From Actinosynnema sp. ALI-1.44 (GTDB taxonomy: Bacteria; Actinomycetota; Actinomycetes; Mycobacteriales; Pseudonocardiaceae): 64,000 nt of DNA. The stretch spans positions 62,001 through 126,000 of the forward strand of contig NZ_MTQO01000044.1 of the NCBI RefSeq assembly GCF_001984155.1, written 5' to 3'. A program made the translations under genes and the position numbers. Under the pieces are notes generated by a model, which was not told the DNA's origin, ran no database searches, and saw only the letters and a list, made by a program, of their open reading frames with translations. Of this stretch, positions 51,940 through 63,300 are shown piece after piece. Position 1 is the stretch's first letter, and each line of letters begins with the position of its first letter.

Positions 51940-52604
51940 ACGCGCTGCACGTCCTGGCCCTGCTGCTGGTGGTGGTCAGGTTCCTGCTGCACAAACGCCC
52001 TCCGGGTGGAGGCGGAACCCCGCCCAAGAAGCCGAACAGCCCCGCGAACATGCCGAAGCGGCGCGGGACCGGCAACCCGAGCCAGGGCGTCGAGAGCGCG
52101 CTGGACACCACAGACGCAAGGGCAGACGCGGGCACCCCGCCCAGCGGCCGTTCGGGCACAGGGAACTCCCCCACCGAACGCCCCAACCAGTGGACGACCG
52201 TGGAGGGCTCCCCGCCTTCACCCCAGAACATCAACCTCAACCAAGGTCGCCGCACACACATCATGGACGGCGACGCCAACGGCGTGGGCGGCGGACACTT
52301 CCCGGGCACAGGCATCCCCGGCAAGACGGAGTTCCCCGAACGCTGGCTGCCCGACGAGAACGACCCGGCCGCGCCCGAACTCGACGCCACCATCGTCGGC
52401 CACATCGAGGACGTCGCCCGAAACCCCGACAGCCCACCACGCCAGCAGGACAACGGCCGCTGGGTCGTCAACGGCACCCGTGACGGCGTCGACATCGAGG
52501 TGATCGTCAACCCGGACGGCAGCATCTGGACCGCCTATCCCACCGGCGGCCGGGGCGTCACCCGCAACGACGAACACGGCAACCCCCAACCACTGGACGA
52601 GTAG
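51936..52604 (+). CDS. EndoU-type ribonuclease toxin
   Basis: A 222-aa protein. A short hydrophobic N-terminus (NALHVLALLLVVVRFLL) and a Pro/Gly/Thr-rich linker (to ~100) lead to a C-terminal bacterial EndoU domain: His108 in RRTHIMDGD, GGGHFPG with His121, then VGHIEDVARNP, DGVDIEVIVNPDGSIWTAYPTG (with the Thr199/Tyr201 end motif). EndoU toxins cleave RNA in rival cells. The domain is small and the protein lacks its own WXG targeting part; the WXG/EspC-like neighbours likely supply it. The ATG overlaps the MafI-like stop. Confidence 0.82.
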   Translation: MNALHVLALLLVVVRFLLHKRPPGGGGTPPKKPNSPANMPKRRGTGNPSQGVESALDTTDARADAGTPPSGRSGTGNSPTERPNQWTTVEGSPPSPQNINLNQGRRTHIMDGDANGVGGGHFPGTGIPGKTEFPERWLPDENDPAAPELDATIVGHIEDVARNPDSPPRQQDNGRWVVNGTRDGVDIEVIVNPDGSIWTAYPTGGRGVTRNDEHGNPQPLDE

Positions 52605-53094
52605 CCAGCGCGGTTACCGCAGCCAGTGGTGGGCGACGAAACCCGTTTCGTAGGTGAACACGATGAATTGGGCACGGTTGCCGACAGGAGAGGCTCGCAC
52701 CCAAGCGCGTATCCCCCTAAAACATTGATATGTCCCACTTCTCATGACCAGAGCGCTCCGCTGAAGCTAGCGAAACGGTGATGCGTAAGACAGTCGTGAC
52801 AGTTGTTGGTGACCAACGGAGCTGAGCGCCTTCGGCTGCGCTGTCCGCTGTGTTCCGGCGGGGTGCTCGACATGACGTAGTCCGCATCGCCTGGGGGCGC
52901 GAATTTTTCGTTGCCTCAACGGGAATCGCCATTGCCTCGATGACCAGGCCATACGGGCGGTGAACCGCTTCGCTGAGGCCCGATCTGTTGAACAGTGTTC
53001 TACCCGATCGTCCGATTCGTGATTGATCGCCCGCAAGCCATGATCGGGCTGCACGGTCGGTCGACCGCGGTGCTGATCGATGGGGGATCGCTGG
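52605..53094. other. 490-nt spacer upstream of the MFS/megasynthase operon
   Basis: No confident gene beyond a possible 43-codon minus-strand fragment at 52614-52745. It separates the EndoU locus from the biosynthetic operon and must contain the latter's promoter. It is more AT-rich around 52720-52750 than the surrounding DNA. Confidence 0.5.
52614..52745 (-). pseudogene. Possible small ORF or C-terminal gene remnant
   Basis: The minus strand reads an ATG-initiated 43-aa frame ending ...NRAQFIVFTYETGFVAHHWLR. The last ~20 residues look like a folded beta-strand terminus, not random code, so it may be the tail of a lost gene. No ribosome site is evident and the family is unknown. Confidence 0.25.
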
Positions 53095-54324
53095 ATGAAC
53101 CGCAAGGACAGGCTGCGCTTCCGTGTGCTTGTCGGGAGTTACGCCGCGTCGACATTCGGCAGCTATCTGAACATGGTCGCGTTGAACCTCTTCGTCTTCG
53201 AGGCCACCGGCAGTGCCTTCGCCACAGGGCTGTTCATGGTTCTGCGAATGGTCTGCGGCTTCGTGGCCGGTCTGCTCGGCGGAGTGATCGCGGCGCGGTT
53301 GCCACGCAAGGCCGTGATGATCTCGTGCGACGTCGTACAGGCCGTCGTGTTGCTGGTCTTCGCAGTCGTGTCCCACGCCGCTCGGCTGCAGATGTTGCCG
53401 GTGGTGGCGGTGTCGATCGGCCTGTTGTCGACCACCAGCACAGTCATGTTGCGCAGCAGTGTGCCTGACCTTGTCGGTGCGGAGCACCGGCAGCAGGCCA
53501 ATGGCGCACTCGTGACCGGTCGGGCCGCCGCCATGGTTCTCGGGTTCGCCTCCGGTGGGGTGTTGGTGTCCTGGCTCGGCTACCAGGCGGCGTTCGCCGT
53601 CAACGCCGGCACGTTCGCTGTGTCCGCGCTCACGCTCATGGTGCTGGCGCTGCCGTTCGCCAAGCGCGATGTCGAAACAGGCGAGCACACGGGCTATCGC
53701 ACGCGGTTGCGGCTCACCATGCTCGCTCTCGCAGCGGCGCCCGCTGTGCTGGCGATTGTGGTGATCAGGGCCGTTGACGCGTTCGGTTCGGCGTCACACC
53801 AGGTCGGCACCCCGATCTACGCCACCCAGATCCAGCCGGACAACCCGGCGAGCTTCGCCGGGAACTTCTACGCCGCGTGGGCGGTCGGCCTGTTCACCGC
53901 ACACCTGTTGATGAAACGCCTGCACCGCGAGCCCGGTGAGGTGGGCGCCGAAAAGGCGTTCGTACTGGGGACCGCGCTGATGTCGGCGGCGTTCATCGTC
54001 TCGTTCGCCGCCATCCCGCAGCCATGGGTGCTGTTGATCATCGCGGTCGCCGGTGTGGCCGACGGAGTCACCGAGATCACCTACACCACCCGTGTTCAGG
54101 CGGAACCGGAACCGGCACGGGGTTACTTCTTCGGATTGACCGCGATGGCGGAGAACGCGGGCCTGGGCATAGGCATCGTCCTGGCGGGCGGGCTGTTGGA
54201 AACGTGGTCTCCGGTCGCGGTGGCCGGGTTGATGCACGGCCTGGTCGTCCTGCTGGCGCTGGGCTACCTGCTGCTGGTGCTGGCCCGGCGGAAACCGCGC
54301 GTCGACGAGTTGGCAGGGAGCTGA
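53095..54324 (+). CDS. MFS transporter, likely exporter of the PKS/NRPS product
   Basis: A 409-aa major-facilitator protein with ~12 transmembrane helices: FRVLVGSYAASTFGSYLNMVALNLFVFEATGS at the start, the inter-helix loop GGVIAARLPRKAVMI after helix 2, and ARGYFFGLTAMAENAGLGIGIVLAGGLLE late, as in the drug-exporter (EntS/MFS_3-like) subgroup. ATG 53095 has GGGGGA 8 nt upstream and is preferred to 53080. Its stop is 2 nt before the megasynthase start, so product export or self-protection is the likely role. Confidence 0.85.
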   Translation: MNRKDRLRFRVLVGSYAASTFGSYLNMVALNLFVFEATGSAFATGLFMVLRMVCGFVAGLLGGVIAARLPRKAVMISCDVVQAVVLLVFAVVSHAARLQMLPVVAVSIGLLSTTSTVMLRSSVPDLVGAEHRQQANGALVTGRAAAMVLGFASGGVLVSWLGYQAAFAVNAGTFAVSALTLMVLALPFAKRDVETGEHTGYRTRLRLTMLALAAAPAVLAIVVIRAVDAFGSASHQVGTPIYATQIQPDNPASFAGNFYAAWAVGLFTAHLLMKRLHREPGEVGAEKAFVLGTALMSAAFIVSFAAIPQPWVLLIIAVAGVADGVTEITYTTRVQAEPEPARGYFFGLTAMAENAGLGIGIVLAGGLLETWSPVAVAGLMHGLVVLLALGYLLLVLARRKPRVDELAGS

Positions 54325-54326
54325 CT

Positions 54327-57300
54327 GTGTCTCTCGACGAACACCCGATGGTGCTCGACGCGGCCGTATTCACCAGGATCGCCGACGACGGCCGCGAGTA
54401 CCGCGTCGCCTACGTGGTACCGGAACACAACATCACACCCGAACGGGCACGACGCGCAGTTCACGCGCTGGCCGCCGCCGATCCGGATCCGTTGCCGCTG
54501 CTGGTTTCCATGGTGACCGCGATCCCGCGGGACGCCCGGGGCGAACCGGACGAGGAGGCGTTGCGCCGCCTGCCTGTGCCGGAGTCGGTCCACCCGCGCG
54601 CGGTTCCACTGCCGAATCCGGTGACCGGCCGACTGCACCTCGGGGACATGGTCGACCTGCCCAAGCCCTGGTCGGACGGCCCGTCGCAAAGCCTCACGGA
54701 CACCTACACCGCCACGAGCGACGGCCCTTCCTCCCGGTGCCAAGGGGAAGCGTTGGCGATCCCCGACGGCGCGCCCGAAACCTTGGTCGACGCGTTGCTG
54801 ATGGCCGCGCAGGCCGCGCCGGACAAGGGAGTCCGGGTCATCCAGGATGGGGCGGAAACGTTCCTGCCATACCCGAGCCTGCTCACGAAAGCACGGCACA
54901 CCTTGGGTGGGCTCCGCGCGGCCGGGATGCGCCCCGGTGATCCCGTGATCCTGCACTCCCCCATGATCACTGAGCACATCATCGCGTTGTGGGCGTGCGT
55001 GCTTGGCGGCTTCCGTGCCGTAGCGGTAGCTCAGTCGCCCACATACGACACCCGCACGGCCGTCCTCGACAAGCTTGAACACGCCTGGCGGGACTTGTCC
55101 GAGCCGGTTGTGTTGTCCGGCGGTGCAACGGTGACCGCATTACGGGACTACGCCGCCGCACAAGGTCTTGCCGATCTGCGCGTGATCGACGTTGCCGAGT
55201 GCGCGGCGAGCGAACCGGTCGAGATCCACCAGCCGATGCCGGGCGACGTGGCCATGCTGCAACTCTCCTCCGGGAGCACCGGCCGGTCGAAGGTCATCCA
55301 GGTCACGCACCGGGGCCTGATCCGTTACGCCCAAGGCGCGCGTGCGGCCAGCCACATGAGCACCGGTGACGTGTTCGTCAACTGGCTGCCGCTGGATCAC
55401 GTGGCCGGCGTGGTGATGTTCCATCTCGGTCCAGTCGTGCTCGGCTGCGACAACGTACACGTACCGACCTCGGCGGTACTCGCCGACCCGTTGCTGTGGC
55501 TCGATTTGCTGCACGACTTCGCGGCACAGCACAGCTGGTCGCCGAACTTCGGATTCGGCCTGGTGGCCGACGCGCTGGCGCGGCGACCGGGCCGGGACTG
55601 GGACCTGAGCGGACTGCGAACGCTGACCAACGCGGGCGAGCAGTGCACGCTGCCGGTGATGTCCCGCTTCGTCGACGCCGTCCGCGAATACGGCGTCGAC
55701 GAGCACACGGTGGTGCTCGCGTGGGGCATGGCCGAAACGTGCACCGCGGCGACCTACCAGCACTTCGGCCCGGACGCGGTACAGCACGTGCGGCAGACCG
55801 AACCGGGTCAGGCGCTGGAACTGATCGACGAGCCTGTCGCAGGCTCGACGACGTTCCTCAGCATGGGGCGCCCGGCACCGGGCATGGAGTACCGGATCGC
55901 GGGCCCGGACGGCACGACCGAGCTCCCCGAGCTCCACATCGGACGGCTGCAGGCCCGATCGGAGCGGGTCACCCCTGGCTACTTCGACAACCCGGAGGCC
56001 AACGCCGAGGCCTTCCCGGACGGTGACTGGTTCGACACGGGCGATCTCGCGTTCGTCGCGCACGGCTCGGTGACGATCACCGGACGGGCCAAGGAGATCA
56101 TCATCGTCAACGGCGTGCACTACCACTGCCACGAGATCGAGGACGTGGTCGGCGCGCTGGCCGGTGTGACGCCGAGTTTCGTCGCCGCGTTCGGCGTGCC
56201 GGGTCCCGAGGGGGTCGAGCGGCTCGCCGTGGTGTTCGTGCCGTCGGAACCGATTTCCGCCGAGGTGGTCGGGGGAGTCCGCCGCGCGCTCGCCGAGCGG
56301 TTCGGCCTCGCCTCGGTACTCCTGGTGGCCGTGGATCAGGATTCCTTCGACAAGACCACGAGTGGGAAGATCCAGCGCGTCGCGATGCGCGCGCGGTTGC
56401 AGCGCGGGGAGTTCGACCGCTGGCTGCGCGCGGTCGAACTCGCCGAATCCGGCCCGCACACCATGCCGGACGGCATCTACCGTCCACAATGGAAGGCACG
56501 CGCGTTCCGGCGCGGCCGCTCGGCCGGACCGGCACTGCTGGTGACCGAGCACTCCGACCTGGGTCGCGCGTTGCCCGACGGCACAGTCCGGAACTGGCAG
56601 GACGCGTTGACCGGCCCGCTGCCGGACCGGATCGTGCTGGCGCCGGGCCAGGAGGTGAGCACGTGCTCGGACAAGGCGCTCACCCTGGTCCACGGACTGG
56701 CCGAGCGCGGGTGGACCGGCGAGTTGATCACGGTCGGCCGGGGCCGGTACGCGATCGACGGCACCGAACCCGGCGGCTACGCGGCCGCGCTGACCGAGGC
56801 GATCTGCGAAGCCTTCGCACTGGAACACCGGGGAGTGCGGGCCTGGCACCTCGACTTGCCCGGCGGAGAACGGGATCCGGAACTCCTCGCCGACGCGCTC
56901 ACCTGGTCGCACCGCGAACCCGTGGTGGCATGGCGGGACGTACCGTTGGTGCGCACGCTGACCAAGGTCACGCCGCAGCCGGGGCCGACCGCGCTGCCGC
57001 CTGGGTCGGCTTGGCTTGTCACCGGCGGATCAGGCGGTGTCGGCCGTGCGATCCTCGCCGATCTGGGCGTGCGGTTGCTGGTGGTCGGGCGAGCGCCCGC
57101 GCGCGACCTGGGTCCTGACGTCCGGTACGCCCAGGTGGATGTCGCCGACGGCGCCGCACTGGAAGCGGCGGTGGCCGAGGCGGAGCAAGCGTGGGGCACG
57201 ACACTGGCCGGGGCTGTCCACCTGGCCGGGCACCACGAGCTGGCCCCGCTCACCGAGATCTCGACGAGCCGGTGGCGTGCGCAGACCCGGGCCAAAGTGG

Positions 57301-60300
57301 AGGGTTCGCTGGCGGTCGCGGCGGTGTTGCGAGCCAGACCGGGCAGCCGGCTGGTGGCGTTCTCGTCGCTGCTGTCGTGGTTCCCGGTGGTCAACGCGAG
57401 CGCGTACGTGGCAGGCAACCGGTTCCTGGAAGCGCTGTGCGAACACCTGGACCTGCCGGTGCATTGCCTGGTGTGGGGACTGTGGCGGAACACCGGCATG
57501 AACAGCGGCGACGATCACGAAGCCGTCAACCGCGGCCGGATACTGAGCTTCTCCTCCGACGAGGGCCGTGCGTTGCTGACGGCGGCAGTGCGCCAGTCGC
57601 CCGGAACTCTGCTGATCGGCGTCACGTCCGGCGATCCGCGGGCGCGTCGCCTGCTGCCTCCTCGTGCGCTGGAAGGCGTCCCTGCTCCGGCTGTGGACGT
57701 TTTCGGCGTCGAGGTCCCCGTCGGACCGGCTCCGATCCAGGTGACCGAGACCGCGGCCGTGCCGGATCGAGCCGGCGTGGGACGCATCGTGCGGGACACG
57801 TTGCGAGAGGTGGTGCCCGGCGGTGTCGCGGCTGACACACCGTTCTACGACGCCGGGATCGGGTCACTGGAGATGATGCGGCTGCACACGCTGTTGCAGC
57901 GCGCACTGGACCAGGACTTCCCGCTGACCACGCTGTTCAGCCATCCCACCGAGTCCGCGCTGGTGCGGCACCTGTCGGCCCAGGCCACGCGGACCGCGCC
58001 GAATTCGCGACACGACACCGAATCCGACCGCAGGATCGCGGTCATCGGAATCGCCGCGAGGTTCCCCGGTGCATCCACACTGGACCAGTACTGGACCAAC
58101 CTCCTCGCGGGCACGGTCAGCACGCAGCGGTTCGGCCGGGCGGCACTGATCGCCGAAGGACTGCCGGAGTCTCTTGTGGACGATCCGGCCTTCGTGCCGG
58201 TGACCGGCGCGCTCGACGACATCGCCGGTTTCGACGCCGAACTGTTCGCGATCAGCCCCGGTGAGGCGGCGCTGATCGACCCACAGCAGCGGTGGTTCCT
58301 GCAGATCTGCCACGAGGCGCTCGAACACGGCGGGTACGCGGGCACGACTGAGCGGGTCGGGGTCTACGCCGGTAGCGGGATGAACCTCTACTCACTGCGC
58401 ACGTACCTGCGCGAACACCTCTCCGACACCGACCCTGGCGACCAGCTCACCGCGTTGCAGGTGGCGATCGGCAACGAACCGGACTTCCTGGCGTCCAGGG
58501 TGTCGTACCGGCTCGGCCTGACCGGACCGGCGATGTCCGTGCGGACCGCGTGCTCGACGTCGCTGGTCGCGGTGCACACGGCGATCTCCGCGCTGCTCGC
58601 CGGGGATGCCGACATGGCGCTCGCGGGCGCCGCCGCGATGCACGTACCGCGCCTGGCCGGCTACCGGTACCAGGAGGGATCGATCCTGTCACGGACCGGC
58701 GTGTGCCGGGCGTTCGACGCGGAGGCCGACGGCACCGTCGGCGGAAACGGCGTGGCAGCGGTTCTGCTGAAGCCCCTGTCGGCCGCGCTGGCTGACGGCG
58801 ACACCGTGCACGCGGTGATCCTCGGGTCCGCAGTCAACAACGACGGCGCGGCCAAGGTCGGCTACACCTCGCCGAGTGTGTCGGGTCAGACCGCGGTCAT
58901 CCGTGCGGCGCTGGCCACCGCGAAGGCCGAGCCGACGACGATCGGCTACGTCGAAGCGCACGGCACCGGCACCCTTCTCGGCGATCCGATCGAAGTCGAG
59001 GCGTTGCGGCAGGTGTACCCCGGCCCCCTGCTCGTCGGATCGGTGAAGCCGAACATCGGCCACCTCGACAGCTGCGCGGGCATGGCCGGGCTGATCAAGG
59101 CGATCCTGGCCGTGCGCCACGCGACCGTACCCCCGCAAGCCAATCTGCGCACGCCGAACCCCGCCCTGCCACTGGGTTCCATCGTACTTCCCGAGACCGC
59201 ACGGCCATGGCCGGTCCCGGGTCCGCGCCGGGCCGCGGTGACCGCGTTGGGCGTGGGAGGCACCAACGCGCACGTGGTGATCGAAGAGCCACCGACGATC
59301 GAGCGGCACGAGGGAGACGGGCCGTGGATCGTGCCGTTGTCGGCACGAGGGCCCAAGCCGTTGACCGAACTGGCCGGGCGGTTGGCGGAGACCGTGGCAA
59401 GCGGTGCCGTGACCGCGGGCGATGTGCTGACCACGCTGGGTTCGGGTCGCCGGAAGTTGCCGCATCGGTTGGTGGCATGGGGTGAGACCGCGGCGGACGC
59501 CGCGGACGCGTTGCGTACCGGCGGTTCGGTGACCGGGGTGGGCCGCGATCCGGGCGAGGTGGTGTTCGCGTTCGCCGGGCAAGGCGTGGACTGCACAGGG
59601 GCGGCCAAGGCTTTCATGGCCTATCCGGCGGCTGCCGATGCACTACGCCGGTGCGCCGACCAGCACCAGCGGACCTGGGGCGTCGACCTGCTCGGACCGT
59701 TGCTCGGCGACGGCCACGAGTGGACCACGGCCACGACACAGCCCGCGCTGCTCGCCTTGCAGCTCGCCCAAGCCGCGTGGCTGTCGTCGCTGGGAGTCGA
59801 ACCCGACCTGGTGGTCGGGCACAGCGCCGGTGAGTACGCGGCGCTGTGTGTGGCGGGTGCGCTGTCGGTCGAAGACGCGATGCACCTGGCCGGGGTGCGG
59901 GGTGCGTTGATCCAGCGGGCGGCCGCTGGCGCGTTGCTCGCTGTCTTCGCGGACGTCGACGAACTGCCAGGTCTCGAACTCGCCGTGCGCAACGCCCCCG
60001 GTCACGTGGTGTTCGGTGGCCCGCCCGAGGTCGTCGCCGAGGCGGAGACCGAGTTGGCCGCGCGCGGGATCGAGTGCCGACGGCTGGATGTCGACCGGGC
60101 CTTCCACACGTCCACGGTCGAACCGGTGCTGGAGGAGTTGGGCCGCCAGGCCGCCGCGCTGGACTGGCAACCGTTGCGGCTGCCGGTGATGAGCGGACTG
60201 GGCGGCCGCGCTCTGCCGGTCGGCACCGTGCTCGGCGCGGACCACGTGCTCAGGCACACGAGGGAGACCAGCGACTACCGAGCCGCTGTGGACCGGTTGA

Positions 60301-63300
60301 CTGAGCAGGGTTGTGGCACGTTCGTCGAACTGGGTCCGTCGGGCGTGTTGTCCGCGCTCGGCCAAGCGTGGCCGGAAAGTACCTGGATTCCGCTGCGGCG
60401 CAGGGGATCTGACACAGCTGTGCCCGGAGTCGCCGCGTTGTGGTGCCACGGTGTCGACGTGGACTGGGCCGCGTTCGGCAGCGGACGGCGAGTTCCCCTG
60501 CCCACCTACCCCTTTCAGCTGACCCGCCACTGGGTCGACGACGCCACGGAGGCCAGGCCCGTGTCCACCGATCTCACTGACATGGTTCTCAGCCAGGTCC
60601 GGGACCTCACCGCACGGTTCCTCGGCGAGAAACCGGAACGGATCGACGCCGACGTCCCGTTCTTCGACCTCGGCGCGGACTCGCTTCTGATGATCAACAT
60701 GGTCCGCGAACTGGAGGTCACGTTCGGGGTCCGTGTCGCGATGCGCGAACTGTTCGAGGAGGTCGACACCCCGGCCCGGCTCACCGCGACGATCGTCGAC
60801 CGGATGGACCCGGCCGCGAAGACCGAGCCCGCACCGGCGGAGCCGGAACCCCGCCAGGTGGCCGCCGCTCCCCAACCGGCCGCCACTCCCCTTGCCCCGC
60901 TGGCGGTCGCCCCTCCTCCTGCCACACCGGTCCCAGCCGCGCCCGTGGCCCTGGCCGGGCATGAGGCCGTCGTTCGCGAACAGCTCGACCTCATGGGCCG
61001 GTTCAGCTCGATCATGTCCGAGCAGCTCGCCGTCCTGTCCGGTCGTCAACTCGCCCCGGCACCGGTGCCGCCCGCTCCGGTCCAGCACGACCCCCAGCCC
61101 GAGCGGCACGCTCCCGACTCCGGCAGCCGGTCCGCGGCGCCGCCACCAGCCCCGGTCCAGCTTGGTCCGCGGCCCATGTCCGGGCTGTCGACCGGCATGA
61201 CCGGCGGTCGCCTGGACGAACGCCAGCAGGCCCACCTCGACGACCTCGTACAGCGCTACACCGCCCGCACGGCCACATCCAAACAGATCGTCCAGCGCTA
61301 CCGGCGTCCCCTCGCCGACAGCCGGGCCGTTGTCGGATTCCGGCGTGTCACCAAGGAACTGCTCTACCCGATCGCCGCACGCCGGACCCGGGGGGCGTAC
61401 CTGGAGGACGTCGACGGCAACACCTACGTCGACATCACGATGGGCTTCGGCGCTCTGCTGTTCGGGCACGAGCCGAGTTTCGTGACGGACGCGGTGCGCG
61501 AGTACCTGGCGGACGGGATGCGTCTCGGCCCGCGAGGTGAGGAGACCGGACAGGCCGCCGAGCTGATCTGCGAGCTGACCGGACTGGACCGGGCGGCGTT
61601 CGCCACCACGGGCACGGAGGCGAACTCCGCCGCGTTCCGGCTCGCCCGCGCGTACACCGGCCGGACGACGATCGTCACGTTCGACGGGTCGTACCACGGG
61701 CACTTCGACCCGGTGCTGGGCCGGACCGTGCCGGACGGCGACCGGCTGCGGACTGTGCCGGTCTCGCCGGGCATCCCGGATTCCGCTGTGGCCGAGACCA
61801 TGGTGTTGCAGTACGGCGACGAAGCCAGCCTCGAGGTGATCCGGCGACACGCCGACCGGATCGCCGCCGTCGTGGTGGAGGCCGTGCCGAGCCGCTACCC
61901 CGACCGGCAGCCGGTGGAGTTCGTGCGCGCGTTGCGGGAGCTCTGCGACCACTACGGAATCGTGCTGATGTTCGACGAGATGCTGACCGGCTTCCGGCCC
62001 CATCTCCAAGGGGCACAGGGCATCTTCGGAGTCAAGGCCGATCTCGCCACGTACGGCAAGGTGCTCGGGGGCGGTTACCCGATCGGCGCCATCGCGGGCC
62101 GGGCCGACATCATGGACTGGGTCGACGGCGGTTTCTGGCAGTACGGCGACGACAGCGTGCCGACCGGGGACACGACGTTCTTCGGCGGCACGTACATCCA
62201 ACACCCGGTCTCGATGGTCGCGGCGAGGGCCGTGCTGACATGGCTGCGCGACCAGGGCCCTGAGTTGCAGCAACAGCTCAACGCACGCACCGAACGACTC
62301 GCCGCGACACTCAACGAGTTCTTCGCCGCGGAGGAGTTCCCGGTCGCGATCCACCACTTCGGCTCGCTGTTCCGGTTCGCGCATCGGGGAAACCTCGAGC
62401 TGCTGTTCCACCACCTCGTCCTGTCGGGGGTGCACGTCTGGGAGTGGCGCAACTTCTTCCTGTCGACGGCGCACACCCAATCCGATGTGGACTTCGTGGC
62501 CGACGCCGTCCGCAATTCACTGTACGACCTGCGCAGAGGCGGTTTCCTGCCAGGGCGCCCCACGCCCGCTCCCGCACCTCAGGTGACTCTGCCGCGAATC
62601 GCCGACAGTGCACCCGGCACGACCGCCGTGGCGCCGACCAAGCCGGACTTCAGCCTCTACTTCTTCGGCGACTACCCGCAGGACCTGGACGGAGACAAGT
62701 ACGCGGCCATCCTCTCCGCCGCCCGGTTCGCCGACCGGACAGGGATGCACGCGGTGTGGTTGCCGGAACGGCACTTCGACTCGTTCGGCGGCGTGTTCCC
62801 CAACCCGTCGGTGCTGGCCGCCGCCATCGCCGCACAGACCAGCCGGGTGCGCATCCACTCGGGCAGCGTCGTTCTCCCGCTGCACGACCCGATCCGGGTG
62901 GCCGAGGAATGGTCCGTTGTGGACAACCTGTCCGGCGGTCGCGTGTCGCTCGGCCTGGCCAGCGGATGGCACGCGCGGGACTTCGTGCTCGCACCGGGCG
63001 TCTACGGCCGGCACCGGGAGGCCATGTACGAAGGTATGCAGACCATCCGCCAGCTGTGGCGTGGTGAGTCCGTGACCCGCACCGCGGGCAATGGCGAGCC
63101 GGTGGACGTACACCTGTTCCCGAGGCCCGTCCAGCGGGAACCCGAGTTCTACACGGCGATCGTCGGAAACCCGGACAGCTACCGGCAGGCCGCGAAAGCC
63201 GGGCTCGGGGTGATCACGAACCTGATGGCGCAGAGTGTCGACCAGCTCGCCGGGAACATCGCGCTCTACCGCCGCACTCGCGCCGAGCATGGTCTCGACC

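Noticed and set aside
52990-53000. LexA-like box (GAACAGTGTTC)
   Set aside because: The actinobacterial SOS box needs GAAC-N4-GTTC; here the spacer is 3 nt.
55140-62480. Long minus-strand open frames (590 and 945 aa) over the megasynthase
   Set aside because: They are shadows; the opposite strand has a continuous frame with intact PKS/NRPS motifs throughout.
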